Source: Tretioscincus oriximinensis | Taxonomy: Eukaryota; Chordata; Lepidosauria; Squamata; Gymnophthalmidae | Length of the DNA: 64,000 bases | Direction of reading: 5' to 3' | Assembly: GCA_022410635.1 (NCBI GenBank) | Contig: JAJVDF010000046.1 | Coordinates: forward strand, 82,482 to 146,481 | Shown here: piece by piece, positions 50,216 to 62,790 of the stretch | How positions within the stretch are numbered: position 1 is the stretch's first letter | Layout: each line of letters starts with the position of its first letter | Position numbers and translations under genes: made by a program | Notes under the pieces: model-generated | What the model was told of the DNA's origin: nothing | Databases searched by the model: none | The model's input: only the letters and a program-made list of their open reading frames with translations

Positions 50216-52202
50216 ATTTAAAGGTTAAAGTATTTTTGATCAACAGTCTTATCAACTCCAAGCAGATCAAGGGACTTGTAGTAGCATAGACTACTTTAGA
50301 AAATCTATCACATCTCAAATTATAGAAACAAATGTAATTTTTTTAAGCATTTGAGTGCAGATCTGTGACTTAATGTTATTTTTAAAAAGACTATTAAAGC
50401 CTGATAATGATGAAATCATGAATTACCTCTTCTGTCACTGCAGTTATAATACTGACAACAAATTAATTTCTATGTATAGTTGGATTTTTATTGGTAAGTT
50501 TTATCCTCTTTGTACCCTTGCAGCAAACTATTTGAATCATCTTCACTTGATCGTTTTGTTTTAAAACACTTTCACAAAGACTTTAAAATGCTATTTGACA
50601 GTGGCCTTTTCAATACAAATCCACTGAAAAGTTATTCATAAAGATAACGCACATCTGAATAAGTTATCCAATATATACTTTACTCCTATAAGTCAGTCCC
50701 TAATATATGGCCTACACATTACAGTAATTCCATGAAGAATAAAAGAAGCTTTAACAACCCATGTGTGTCTTTAATATAAAAAATTAAGAGTGGACAGTCC
50801 ATTTGCAAATGAGTCTGTTAACGTCAGTACTGACATTTCAAAAGAAACTCCAAGTTTATTTTTAGATTTGAAGGAGTTTATTTTTATCCAGTATTTCCAG
50901 CTAGATTTATCTCATTAAATCAAATACAGTTTTTCACTATGATAATTATTAAGACATCAATTAGTTGTCTCATTGCCTTATGAGTTTCATAGTCTTCTCA
51001 AAATCTTTGCAAATTTAATTGGATGTTTGAAAATTCAATCAAATATTCTTGTATTTCTGTCATTTGAAGAGTTTTTTTTTCATTAGGAAAAATTGTATTT
51101 TTTGTTCTCGTGTATGTTTTGCTCAGTGCTGAACTGAACATGTGGTTTTATTCATGCACATCTCCATTCTTTCTACAGAATTAAAAAAAACTATTATTGT
51201 ATTAATATTTTACTATGATTAAAATAATGTTGCAGATGTTCCTGTTTTGCAGACAGGGTTAATTTTATTAAATTATTGTTTTAGGTCTTGTAATGATGTA
51301 TTATTGTACATTTTCTAATTAAATAATTTTTAGAAATAATTACTGTGACAAACATTAACTTTTCTTTATTCTTTATTTTCTTCTGTTCTTCAGAATTTCT
51401 GCTCTACTTACATAATGCTGAAATAAATGTAAAAATATTAATAGGTGTGTTAAAAACAGTATGTTATTAAAACAATAAGACAAATAGGGAAGGGATGCCT
51501 GATTTGTTTATACATTAGAAGAAAATGCTGGTCATATAATCAGCATTTATGTAACTGGCAAAAAAAATTGCAGAAAATACAAGACGTTTCAGTAGGCAGA
51601 TGAAAGATATCAGAGCAAGATGTGTGACTCTGGCATAGATACTAAAATAATTAACTTGGAAAGTTAATACTTGAAATGGTTTCTTTCAAGTAGGAGGACT
51701 TGCCATCTATCTACCATGAAAACATATAAGGAATAAAAACTTTTTATTAATTTGCATCTTTATATCCTTCTACACAGAACAACTTGTATTGACATAATGA
51801 ATGCAAGTATCAGCTGAAATGATAACAATTATTAAGGCAGAATTTCATAAAAGCAGCGTAACTATAGTTACAAAAACTGAAATGCTTGGGTTAAAAATAA
51901 AACTCAACACAGTACATGTTAGTCAAATCCATGAAGTTTAAAAATGATCCTTGACCATAAAGCAAAATGGCTTTGTGCCAGCATTGAAGAATAGTTTTAG
52001 GATGAAGGTCCGGTTCTTACTGTGTTTAATCCAGTCAAACCTACATGCCAGACAAAACAAATACTATTGAAGATCCTTTCTTGATATATGCCAATGCGTT
52101 TGTACTCCCCATGAAATTTTATTTAGTTTGAGTTTTCTGACATTTAGATTCTGTCTGTCTTCCGAATAATTCAGATTGGTGCAGTATCCCATTGAGTTGC
52201 CT

Positions 52203-52289
52203 TGTGTGTCTGAAGAAGCAGACCTGTCTACAAAAGCTTATGCCAACCACTTTTCTCAAGTTAGTCTCAAAGTGCTGCTAGCTCCTTTG
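52203..52289 (+). mobile_element. Hammerhead-like retroposon, 3'-incomplete copy
   Basis: CTGAAGA (52210-52216), then GCAGA-CCTG-TCTAC and AAAAGC, followed by CCAACCACTTTTCTCAAG and GTGCTGCTAGCTCCTTTG as in the copy at 28615. Differences in the core: a C-A mismatch in stem II, and AAAA in place of GAAA (52232-52235). The ACTAACACGGC end is absent. Confidence 0.85.
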
Positions 52290-52724
52290 TCAGAGAGATT
52301 TCAGATAGTGTTGGGTTGCTATTTAAGTAAATAGGCCAAATAAGGATACAGTTGATCCCTAGGCTTTGTTCCTAAAAGATCAAAGCACTGTGACTTTGGA
52401 TTTTTAGCTACTGTTAGGTTTTGTTTTATTACAGTGATTCCCAACTCATTTTTCATTAGCATACACTTTAACAGCCCATTTCCATACATTGTATCCTTCA
52501 TTTTAGCAAAAAGTTTATAATTAATACAGTTGCTGCAACAGGTGAAAATCCATTATTTAAAAAAGTACCCAGATAACAAAATTCACAGTCTGACAGATAA
52601 ATTTAAATGTCACAGTGGAACACCCATAACAGTAGTGTTGGTTACAATAGGTTTCATTATAATGAACACATCTACCTGACCCCTTGGTGTNCACCTGTAT
52701 TTATTTGAAATGTAAATTGCCAAT

Positions 52725-52857
52725 CTACTTTCTTTCGAATAGCTGAGTTGGCTGGAACTGAAGGCCACTAGGGGGAACTGACACCTCTCCATGTCCCACA
52801 CATGGCCTCGAAACCGGATCCCTCAGTTGATGGACCGACTCTTAGCAACTGTGCCTG
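52725..52857 (-). mobile_element. tRNA-derived SINE, family A, head half
   Basis: CTTTCGAATAGCTGAGTTGG, CTCCATGTCCCACACATGG, B-box complement CCTCGAAACCGGATC and the degraded A-box region before TGCCTG follow the order of the full copies at 6296 and 7371. Confidence 0.78.
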
Positions 52858-53669
52858 TTATGCCTTCATTAGGAGATTAGATTACAAAACAAAAATTGCT
52901 AACCAACCTAAGAGCNGCTATTATCAGGAAGTTTTCATAAATCCATGATCTTTGTATGAAGTGCAAATACTTGGATGGGCTGTTGACAAAAAAATCATTA
53001 ATCTTACAGTTTCAGTAATGAAACATCTAAAGGTAGAAAATCAACTGAAATTTAGTTCACTTAAAATGTTTCTCCCTTTTTGTTGGCATATTTGCTTTTC
53101 TTATGAGAAGGAGAGTATTCAATTCTTTGACAATATAACTGATAAAAAAGAAAACATTGGTGATGCAGGCTTAGCAAACATCAAAGAGATTGACCACTCC
53201 ATGCTCACTGGGTGAACATGATTGTCGCAAAAGGAAGAACAGAAAAGAAAATATTTGTTTTATTTGCAGTATTATAATAACAGGGCTCTTTGGATGGTTC
53301 ACAAGAATTAAATGTAAAAAATGGCCCAAATAATGTGGAAAAAACCCACAGCAAAATCTTATTAACACTTATAGCTCTCATCAGAATGTTCCACAGTCAG
53401 TACACAAGTGCCCCATGGGATGCCTTGAAAAGAAAATTGTTAGCATTTTTTTCTTCCAAAATGGAGGAAAAAACATATTGAAAATAGTAAAACAGATACA
53501 AAGGATAGTGAGAAACAAATGCTTATAAATATACAGGATTTCTGTGTTAAAAATACATTTTGATAAAGTCTAAGGAACAGTTTTATTACTAAACTCACAC
53601 CCTGCTTGGTCACTATATAATTTGGAGAAATATCTAGCCAAATTTGTGGTTTAATATTTTTATGGCATA

Positions 53670-53995
53670 TTTAATTTTATTTGCTTTATGCCCAAAGATC
53701 TCACGGTGGCTAGTAAGTAGTAAAAACATGATATAGAATTAATATTAAAAACAGTGTCCAAAAATGGAAAAAGGTGAGCAGTTACTTCAACCAAAGTCCA
53801 GGTTAAAGAGATGCATTTTTGGAGATTTTCTGAATGAATTTAATGATGGTGGTTGATGTACCTCATGAGGGAGACTGATCCATAATCTGGGAGCTGCCAC
53901 TAAGAGGACCTTTCCCAGGTTCCCATTCTTATATGCTACTGAGAGTGAAGACACAAGCAGGAAGGCCTCATCTTAAAGCATGAGCAGGTGCCTTT
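53670..53995 (-). mobile_element. L2-like LINE 3' end fragment
   Basis: Antisense order as in 14985-15255: GATCTCACGGTGGC, A-rich AACATGATATAGAATT, then AAAGTCCAGGTTAAAGAG, followed by a longer part that includes TCCATAATCTGGGAGCTGCC. Confidence 0.55.
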
Positions 53996-54385
53996 TTAGT
54001 GCTCCTTGTTTGTTGACATTGATTGTGTATTTCATACGCATAATGAGTGTCCTCACAGATCCTGCACTCTTCCTCTGCCAAGGCAGCTCAAGCAGCAGTA
54101 CTACAGTGATTTAAATCCAGAGACAATGGAAGAGCTCTCACAGTTCTTCATACTCCTCTCCCATTGCAGAAGCAACCCCACAGCCACAGGTACCAATGCT
54201 TGAGAGGAATTTCTGGCTACTCAGTTTACTCCATAGAGAGGCAAAGTGGTTTAAGGGCCCTGTGTTTCAACAGAGATGCTGAAGAGCTGTGGAGACAGCT
54301 TCCAAAGCAAGAAATTGTGATTAGAAAAATGGAGACCATCACAGCATGGTGGAGAAGATAAAATGTAAGCCTTTGGTCAAAAAAT

Positions 54386-54460
54386 AAGCTTATAAGTCGC
54401 TTTGAATCCCTTCAGGTGAGAAAAGCAGGGTGTAAAAACCCAATTCTTCCTCCTCTTCCT
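54386..54460 (+). mobile_element. tRNA-derived SINE, family A, tail end in sense orientation
   Basis: AAGTCGCTTTGAATCCCTTC, GGTGAGAAAAGCAGGGTG and AACCCAATTCTTCCTCCTC are the complement of the tail seen at 6296 and 7371. It is the only family A copy on the + strand. The upstream head is not recognisable. Confidence 0.7.
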
Positions 54461-55104
54461 TCTTGCATTCAAATACAAGAAATGGCTCATTGGGCCATTT
54501 CCTGTCCTTGAGAAAAACCCCTCTGTTGGAATCAAAGTCAGGAATTTCCTTGCTTCAGTTCCATGGGAGTGAGAGTGGCCATTACCCTTGCCTATCATGA
54601 TCAAAGACAGGAATAGGTGGGCTGTGATTGCAATGGCAGCAGGAGAGCAAGTCTTCCCTCACCTGTCATAATCAAACCTAGGATATACCTAGCTTTTATC
54701 TCAGCAGGACAAGAGTAGCATGCAGGCAGGTGGGAGGCAGGATGCAGAAAGAGAGAGCAGGATCACATCTATCCACTGTGGATCCTCCTGGTATTACTCG
54801 AGTTCCTGGAATGTTATCTGGTCATTCTTTAGTTAGTATCAGAGAGAATGGACTTGGTATCAACAATTCATCTGTGACTAAAATCACAAAGTGGATATAC
54901 GGTCATCATTTCAAGCACATATGAAGGAGGCTTATTCTCATGCTATCAACCTTTGTGGTGTTGTTAGTCTCTGTTATTAGGTCTTCTTGCTAGAAATTCA
55001 AGTATATATGGGCACACAGACAAATGTACCAACCTTCTTTCTTCCATTATTGCTGCATGTTTCTGAATTGCTTGCTAGCAGTGCTGTTTGGCATCTTTCA
55101 TCTT

Positions 55105-55315
55105 CATTGTAATGAGAGACTCAGTGTCTCTCAGTGGTATTGAAAGCACCCTGGAAAGCAGATGATTACTGGTTCAATCCCCAGCTTCTCCTCAAAAGTA
55201 GGAAATGGCAAAATTGATTCTGCCAAGAAAACTGCTTGAGGTTCCTTTCAAATGCCTGTGGAGTCCACCAGTGGTCGGTCACAACTTGATGGTACCAAAC
55301 AACATTTTTTTTTAA
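55105..55315 (+). mobile_element. tRNA-derived SINE with BovB-like 3' tail
   Basis: A-box-like CTCAGTGGTA (about 55128-55137) and B box GGTTCAATCCCC (55171-55182) form a tRNA-like head. The 3' part, GGTCACAACTTGATGGTACC near 55274, resembles the BovB-related tail of Sauria SINEs. Confidence 0.7.
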
Positions 55316-55959
55316 TAGACATATATACTTTCTTCACTATTTTTAAAGGGGGTAAAAACTATTCTGCTTGCCCTGCAGTTGTCAGATTCATTTCATGAAA
55401 TACTCCAGTGGTTATCAAAATGGGTCTGAACCAAATGTTTTAGCCCTTTTGGTATTTTTGGCTACAAAATAAGATCAGAGATACAAGCACATTCGACTTC
55501 CTACATGATAAATGAATTGTAGCCAAATGAGATGAATGGTAAACAAAATGCAGAAAGAACTTCAGGCACAGCATGAGAAGATGTAATTCTATTATGTCAC
55601 TTTTGGTTTGGCTGCTTTCCATGTTTCCCCCACACCCTTATTTTTTGTGGCATTTATCTGTAATGTTCTTCCAAAAGCATTGCTGTTAATTTTAAATAAC
55701 AAACCTTCATCTTAAAAAATGATATTCCTTCAGTACTAAATCTGTTGATAGGTTAAGTTTCATCCTGAGGCATGCCTGTTCTTCTGCTGCTGTACCAACA
55801 AAACAGCTTGTTGGCTATTTTCCCTTATTGCTGACTATGCAGAGTATCTCCCTTAATCATCTTTTCGCTTGCTTTACTGGGATACTTCCAACCTTCACTG
55901 GGGTTCATTGCTTTGAGTCAACACAATGATCATGGCATTTCTATGGACAAACTATAANG

Positions 55960-56098
55960 AGCCTATGCTGGCAATTTTAAAATAATATTTTTAATTGTTC
56001 TATTTTAATCTGTTTTATATTTTTTTTACTATGATCTGTCCTGTGACCTTCAAGTTTAGGATGGAATATAAATGTAAGTAAATAAATAAAAAATAAGA
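55960..56098 (+). mobile_element. LINE/SINE 3' tail ending in (AAATA)n
   Basis: TTTTTAATTGTTCTATTTTA, GATGGAATATAAATGTAAGT and the terminal AAATAAATAAA run have the layout of squamate BovB-mobilised tails. It lies 0.2 kb upstream of exon 6. Confidence 0.55.
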
Positions 56099-56306
56099 GC
56101 TAAAAACCAAATCCTATTCTATAAAACACAAATCAAGGCAGAACCCATGGCATCATTTTGTGTATGGTCCCGACTTGGAGTGTACAATTGGAGTGTGACT
56201 GGAGGGCAGTAGCCATTGGTTCAGTCTTCTGAGTTTGAAATTTGAAATGGGTTTGTCAAAACTTTGTTGACACCTGCATAAAAACAATTATTTGTATGTA
56301 TTGCAG

Positions 56307-56482
56307 AATCTCCTGATGTTGGCCCATCTATTGTTGTTCATACGAATGTGTCCTTTGGAACTGGACATCTGGAATGGGACAAGCAAAAGGTGCAGGAGTT
56401 GATCTTAGATGAGCTTAAGAAGATCATGCCTAATTTACCCAAACCAGAAAGCATCAAGTGCCAAAGGTGGAGATATTCTCAG
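56307..56482 (+). CDS. RNLS: RNLS (renalase) internal exon, equivalent to human exon 6
   Basis: This continues the renalase reading frame. The acceptor is TTGCAG at 56301-56306. The exon starts with AA, which joins the G left by the upstream exon to make GAA (Glu). It is 176 nt, ends on a complete codon CAG (Gln), and is followed by donor GTAAAA. The translation starts SPDVGPSIVVHT and ends KCQRWRYSQ, 58 codons with no stop, aligning without gaps to about residues 235-292 of human renalase as I recall it. About half the positions match; best kept are GPS, HT-V-FG, VQEL, LP-P and the CQ-WR-SQ end, which belongs to the C-terminal part of the flavoprotein fold. It is clearly less conserved than the preceding exon. 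Because 176 is not a multiple of three, skipping this exon would shift frame. The terminal exon was not found in the remaining 7.5 kb. Confidence 0.95.
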
Positions 56483-57024
56483 GTAAAATGTAATATTAGA
56501 TAGCTGTTCAATGTTAAATTCAGACATTTCAGTGGAAGAAAGTGTCACTGCGAACTGATTCACTGTAAACTGATTCATATCCATTCTGTCACTAAAGTTC
56601 AGTTGTAGAGCACATGATATGGAGTAGGGTCTTTGCTGAAGTTGAAGTGAGCCTTGGTCTGGTCAGTTATGGAAAAAAATATATGCAAAGCTAAAATGTT
56701 ATCAGTCGAATCACTTGTATTTTCTTTAAAGCATTATCTTAATTCAAAAAGACTACAATAGTGTGGCAACTGCCTGATGTCTCCCCAGAATAAATAATTC
56801 AAATCACTTTTATTTCTTTGTTCCCAATCCTTACTAGAGGGAAAGAAACAATTTGGAAAAAAGTGGAGTTGCCCTAAAGAAGTGATGATCAAATTATGTG
56901 AGAAAAGCTACAAAAGTAATGTAATAGATAATACAGCCAGGTTAATAAGCAAAAAAGAACCCAAAGGAATAATTAAATAAAAGTATAACAGGAGATCTGA
57001 TTAGGTAACTAGAAACCTTAAAAC

Positions 57025-58060
57025 AGATGCCCCAATGTAATATTTATATAAAACATTTAGAGAATTGCATCTGGTAGAGGTACTTAACAAAATATTACAA
57101 AACCAACAAGTCCCAGAGACATGGAAGACTGGAAATGTTAATACTACTTTAACTAAATAGGGACCCTCAATTACCTGACTCATACACTCCATTTCATTGT
57201 ATGATCAGGATTATAAAATATTTATGAAAATTATGACTAGTAGATTGCAAAGGTTTTTACCAGATGTTATACATGAAGATCAGTGCGGCTAGAAATATAA
57301 AAATACCTGTCAGAATAGCTCTAAATGTGTTAGAGTATGCTAAGAAGAAGAAAAACAAAATTGAGGAATCTTAAAGTCATTGTTTATAAGATCTTTGATA
57401 AGGCCAACTATGGTTATTTGATTCATATTTGTCAGCAATTCAATCTAGGAGATAAATTCTATAATGCTATAAAGAATTTATATAACAGTAGTTCGGCCGA
57501 ATTAGGAATTAATGGTGTCTTATCCGGACCAATTAAAATTAGAAATGGAACATGATAGAGATGCCTCCTGTCTCCGTTATTGTTCACCTAAACAACGACA
57601 AATGAAATTGGAGAAATGGTTTTTGGAAAAGTTAGACAGCAGAAAGCAAAAATTAATCTGTTTGCCAATGATACTTTTATGCCTCAATTTATTAGACTAT
57701 AATTCCAGTCTCCAAATTAATATCTCAAAATCAAAGCTCTTACCCTGGGTGAATAACAGGCAATAAAAGAACTTAATTGGGAATTAAAGGTTTGGGAGTG
57801 AGTTTGACTAGTGATCATTTAAAAGCAATACAAAAAAGTTATAAATATCTGAAGAAAAATAAAAGGATTTACAAAAGAGTGGAAAAATAAACCTAAGTGG
57901 TATCTGACAAAGGGCAGACCAATGAAAATGTTCATTATCTTCAAGACTGTAAATTTATTTGAGACTCTGTATGCCCCACTTATTGAGAAAATAATCAAGT
58001 GATGGAACAAAAAAAAACCTATCCTAATAAAAGAAATAGAATACATAAAATAAAAGAATA
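57025..58060 (+). pseudogene. L1-type LINE ORF2 reverse transcriptase remnant
   Basis: Broken frames give, in order: NKILQNQQVPETWKTG, DYKIFMKIMTSRLQRFLPDV, IHEDQCG, YLIHICQQFNLGDKFYNAI, NLYNSSSAELGINGVLSG, LDYNSSLQINISKSK and SDHLKAIQKSYKYL. This is the order of the L1 ORF2 reverse transcriptase from fingers to thumb. Stops and frameshifts throughout, and the catalytic aspartate segment is disrupted. Not functional. Confidence 0.9.
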
Positions 58061-58078
58061 AACTATTCCAAGCTCAGT

Positions 58079-58528
58079 AAGGTACAATCCCCACGTTCAC
58101 CTTCTGTCTGACCCATGGATCCACGAGTGTCCAGCCTTCCATGCACTTTAAAAGTCTTTAAAGCCTTCTCATAACGTGCGATTTTCACAAGCCTTGGAGA
58201 CGCTACCCAGAACAAGGGTCCGTGTAGACAGGGCCTCCCTTTTAAAGTGCTAAAGAAAAATCTCACTGGAGGGCTGGGTTTATGCTAATTGTGTGGTTTC
58301 TAAAGATTTCATTGGCTCTTGTCTGTGCAGATAAACAGGCAGTGTTGCATGGAATTCTGGGGGTTGTAGTTAGGGAAGCACAGCAGTGCCTTCTAGGTAT
58401 TCTCTCTGAAACGAGGCAGCTGCTGGATGGCAAGTAAAATGGTGACAGACAACCAACGTGTTAGTTTTTTTAAGCATTTTTGTTGTTGTTGCAGAGCTGA
58501 GGAACATTCAGGTGGGGATGCGGCCTAA
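58079..58528 (+). mobile_element. hAT-like non-autonomous element, fuller copy
   Basis: The left end AAGGTACAATCCCCACG and right end GGTGGGGATGCGGCCT are imperfect inverted repeats. The interior contains GGAATTCTGGGGGTTGTAG and CAGCTGCTGGATGGCAAGTA, shared with the deleted antisense copy at 33438-33755. No coding capacity and no clear 8-bp duplication. The hAT label is tentative. Confidence 0.6.
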
Positions 58529-61500
58529 GTTATTATTTTAATCAATAGGAAAACCAAATTATTTGTAAACTTGATGCCAGGAATTTGTTTGATTCTGATA
58601 TAAAATTTAAAGATCTTTATGATAATTAAAACAATCCTAATTTTTAACCTTAAATATAGAACATTAAGGATACGATCAAGGGGAGTTGAAGTAAGGGGGA
58701 CTAGGGATAAATGTTAGTCTAATGGGGAAAAATAATTAAAATTTAATTAAAAGGGAGGAAAGGCCTTGCCAGGGCAATTTATAAGATCTTAGTATCAGTA
58801 AAGGACAGTTCAGTAAGAAGTCTGGAAATCTTGGGGGATGAATCGAAATATAAATAGATATGATACTGAAAGAGAAATAATGGAGACCAACAAAATAGGA
58901 TGTCATAGAGTAAAAACGCTGCGCCTGAAAGTAATCCACAGTGATATCATACCCAGTTCAACTCAAACNTATAATCATAGTAGTCAGTTCACCAGGTTTG
59001 CATTATCATAATGAAATGAGTCCTTATTGTCATTTATGGTAGAACTGTGGAGAAGCACAAAGCTTATACATGGTCTAAGGAGGAATGCATTTAACATACT
59101 CCAAAGAGAAATGTATTTTATATTCATTGGGCACTTTGAATTTAAATGATGGTGATTTATTCTGGCACCTTTATCTATAATATCATCTCAGTGGACCCCA
59201 AGCAAAACAGCAACAAGTTGTTTCAACAACAGCAGACAACAAACTGTTATCAAAATGTCATGAATAAATTGTGGCCATTGAGGGTTGATTTATATAAAGA
59301 GAAGAGGGATAATTCTGGGGTAAGGTAAGCATTGGAAATAGTGTTGAAAATAAGTGAGGAAAGCCCGTGGTTAAGGGATAAAGGGTTTGGTCCTTAAGGA
59401 TACTCTGTGTAAGAATATTGACATTATACAAAAGCATAATGTTTAGTATCTATACATGCCCTGATGATGCTTTGACCATCCCGCCACATGATGACCCCTT
59501 TGTAATGTACAAGAATTCACTCTATGTACCTGCCTTACTGAACTTCTGGTTTTCCCCAGTATCCATAGCTAACCTCCCTGTCTCTTCTCTATCCTGAAGG
59601 AGCTCGCTTTCATCCCTTCCTTCATCCCTCATCAGAAAATTAGAAAGCAGGACTTGCCTTCCAACTCTCCAATTGGGGGCAGGGACTTATGCAAATGCAA
59701 AAGGCCCACTGTGCATTTCCTGCCTTGATTCATGACATCCAACCATCTCTCAAATAGTTACTTTCTAGATCCTGCAGCCCATATGGAGCTATCAGAGAAA
59801 TATAGTTGATTTGCCTTTTTAGCTGCAGGGTACCTTGCTTCCTAAATTTGACGCTCCCCCCTAATGAGATGCAAGTCTCACTTCATACATGCTTCACAAT
59901 TTTGCATGTCAAAACACAAAATTACTGTTACTATGTAAAGTAATATTTTAAGAAATAAAACAATATGCATACAAAACTCAGCACAGTTTAAATGCAAAGC
60001 CTTTATAAAAGTTAGCATTAAACAGATGGGATAAGACTTGTAATAAAATGACTGAAGAACGTATGTGAGGGAAGAATCATTCTGTGTTGTCTATTCCTGT
60101 GCGTTTCGAATTAAATGAGAACACATAGCCATGACAGCTACAATATCTTGACCAACAATGATCTTAAATGAAATGGTTCTTAAAAATTAACTATCACCAT
60201 ATTAACCTTTAAAAGGAGAGCACAGCTTTGCAGATCTGAATTTTATTACACAGCTCTCTTATTTTCATCTAAATTGTGGGAGGATCTCATTTTGGCCAAA
60301 AAGAAATATCATCCCTTCTGTACGGGGAGCTCCATTATGGCAGGAAATAAGAACCTGCCTGAAGATCAGAGGTTAAAAATATGAGCATACGGTAATATGG
60401 GTTGATCACAGCATAATAGCAGCAGAAGAATTTCCAAAGTAGTTATCATTATGGCAGCTAGATTTAATTACAAAGATAAAAGCACCAGGCCGTTAATTAG
60501 GTTTATTCTGGTTATTATAATTCATCATTCGTGCTGCTGTAATGCCCACAATAACCTATACTGGTATTTAATCCCTGGAGCTCTTAAGAGACATGAGCAG
60601 TGCACAGTTGTATATATTAAACCTTTTGCATCTTTTGAGACTGACAAGGTTTGTGGAGCAAGATTTAGTCCATTACTGGTCTTCTCTGATATGTAAATAT
60701 CTAGTACGTTTGCTACCAAGATGTATTTGCCTCATTCCTTTTTTTAAGTTCACATCTTGTCCAAAGTGTTGTCCAGTTCCTAACAAATCTATCTCCAGCT
60801 GCCATTGCTTATGGAATAAGTTACTTTTCTGAGAAATCCTGAACTTCAATATTCTATCCAACTACTTGCACAATCTCCTGCTTAGCAGTCGTAATCCAAG
60901 ACTCCACAACCAGGACATTATTTAAAATCATGCCCCCAACCTTCTCCCTACTCAAAACTAAAATTCTACACATACCCCATCCTAACTGTAGTGGTTAAAG
61001 TGTTGGACTCGTACCTGGTAGTTTCCCGGTTCGATTCCCCACTCCTCCACGAAAGCCAGCTGGGTGACCTTGGGCCAGTCACAATTATTTAGAACTCTCT
61101 CAGCCCCATCTACTCCACAGGGTGTCTGTTGTGGAGAAAGCAACAAAAGCTATGTGCGCCACCATATGGTTGGCTGCCCTGAGACCTTTGGGTATAGGGC
61201 AGGACACAAGTACAAATAAATAAATAAATAAGAAATAACTCCTTCCCTGCCATAAACCGGAACAAAACTTGGTCATAATTTACCTGTTAGTAGAAAATCA
61301 TTTGTTGCCAAGAAAACAATATTTAACTTCATTTAATGATAATGTGTATTACTGAAGCAGTTCAAGGTTGTTTCCCTCCCCATGGCAAGAGGAAAATGTT
61401 TCTCACCATCCCTGCCAGACAGCAGTACGAAATTGAGAGTCAAGTCTTGGCCTTTATCCTTGTCTTGTGCTTTCTTCTAATGACCAAAATACCCAGATGT

Positions 61501-62139
61501 GTGCAAACATCTCCCCACCACCACCTAATTGTGTGTTTGGTATTTCCTAGTTCCCTTTATTGGTCCAAAATAGTTTTTATGTACCATACAAAACTACAAG
61601 AGATGATTTACAATAAATACAGCTCTAACTAAGAAGAAAACTAAAATCATATGAGGCTGCATCCAGATGTTGTATACTTGATCTGCTGTACTTGGATATT
61701 CTAGAATAAAGAACTAACTAAACTGCTTTATTTTGAAATAATTGAGCTTTATTCAGAACAAATAAGTGACATCTGGCTACAGCACAAGTATCTCTAAACC
61801 TCATATTTAAAAACAAAATCAACTGGGAAAGAAATGCAAATAATTTATATGAGTCTCTGTAACAGCCAGGTTCCAGAAGCCATTTTTTAAAATTAAAGAA
61901 GAAAAAAGGAAGACTTCATGAAGGTAATTTTTTTTAAAAAAAACTGTAGAGCTATACCTGCAGTTTTATGCAGAATTCTATAGAAGCAAGAAGGCACAAT
62001 ACTCTCAAGGCACATTTCTTACTCTAACAGGAGGAGGTTTATGTTTCTTGGAGTCAGAAGGTTTATTGGAAGAAACACAGAGTTTTCTTATTTTCTAAGT
62101 AGCTTAACTGCTGGGCTCAATAGCTCAAAAAGGGCATTA
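58529..62139. other. Unassigned sequence in intron 6
   Basis: Outside the Sauria SINE at 60980, no repeat family or exon was recognised. The pair of opposed frames around 60451-60832 are shadows of each other. Confidence 0.5.
60980..61240 (+). mobile_element. Sauria-type tRNA-derived SINE, near complete
   Basis: A box GTAGTGGTTAAAGTGTTGGA (60989-61008), B box GGTTCGATTCC (61028-61038), then CAGCTGGGTGACCTTGGGCC and AGTCACA, the conserved SINE body, and a tail AAATAAATAAATAAATAAG (about 61214-61232). It diagnoses a squamate genome. Confidence 0.9.
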
Positions 62140-62550
62140 AACATCACCGAATTTTTCATTTTCATCCAAGACATCCTTCATAGACTCTAAATCGTGGATT
62201 GTCTGTGAAATCCACAACATATGGCAATCCTATGCTTAGCCTTTGTAATACCATTAGTACTGACATGTATTATCACTGAACACACTATTATTCTATATAG
62301 ATGTTATGTGGCATCCACAACCTTTGCATCTAGCCAACAAATAATCATGTAGTCAACGTAGCCATCAAAAAATGTCTCCATATTTTCAATAATTGAATCA
62401 CCCAGTACAATCCCCCCCCACTTCCTATCACTCATAGAAGAGTATCCCTGGTGCAATGGGATATAAGCATATCTTCTAAAGAAGAAATCACAATTGAACA
62501 AGTCTGNTCTGTGTGAGTTTTGCTGAGATTCCATCCTCCTTGGAACCAAA
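62140..62550 (-). pseudogene. CR1-type LINE ORF1 remnant with SGNH-esterase-like motifs
   Basis: The antisense frame 62549-62304 reads GGIVLGDSIIENMETFFDGY and ICWLDAKVVDAT. In the continuation (about 62300-62150) the words VIIHVSTNGITKAK appear. The GDSI block and the GTND-like STNG block, in this order and spacing, match the SGNH esterase domain of CR1 ORF1 proteins. The Asp of GTND is replaced by Gly, and a stop separates the blocks. Confidence 0.65.
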
Positions 62551-62640
62551 AATAAATATGTACTTCTATAGTGATTAGAAGTCTGCCATACTTTCCATCT
62601 GTTCTAGACCCAGTTCATGATTTGAACATCAGTTGTATTT

Positions 62641-62790
62641 AGGGTTGCCATACGTCCCGGGAAGGCGGGACAATCCCTGTTTGGGGGACTAAAATATAGT
62701 CCCCTCCGGGTTTTAAGATAAAATCCCGGCTTTTTACATTCCCCGATGCTGCATTTGCCTTTCCTNTCTGATTAGAAGCTGTCCCCAGAA
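62641..62790. repeat. Repeat with AGGGTTGCCATA left end
   Basis: It begins AGGGTTGCCATACGTCCCGG, sharing the terminal word of the element at 25526. An internal hairpin GGGGACTA / TAGTCCCC (62684-62691 and 62697-62704) lies near its start. No matching right terminus was found, so it is probably truncated. Confidence 0.45.

Larger units (their letters stand above)
47741..52202. other. Unassigned sequence in intron 5
   Basis: Outside the palindromes at 48799 and the LINE at 49685. The part 48260-48900 is less AT-rich, begins AAGGTTACCAGGTCACTG, and probably is an old transposon of the class seen at 25526 and 62641. The part 50216-52202 is very AT-rich and featureless. Confidence 0.5.
52858..56306. 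other. Unassigned gaps in distal intron 5
   Basis: Between the LINE/SINE pieces at 53670, 54386, 55105 and 55960 nothing is recognised. The 3' end is the exon 6 acceptor. Confidence 0.5.

Noticed and set aside
57337..57766. Short coding gene with KFYNAIKNLYNSSSAELGINGVL-type sequence
   Set aside because: Recognised as L1 ORF2 reverse transcriptase, with frameshifts and stops around it.
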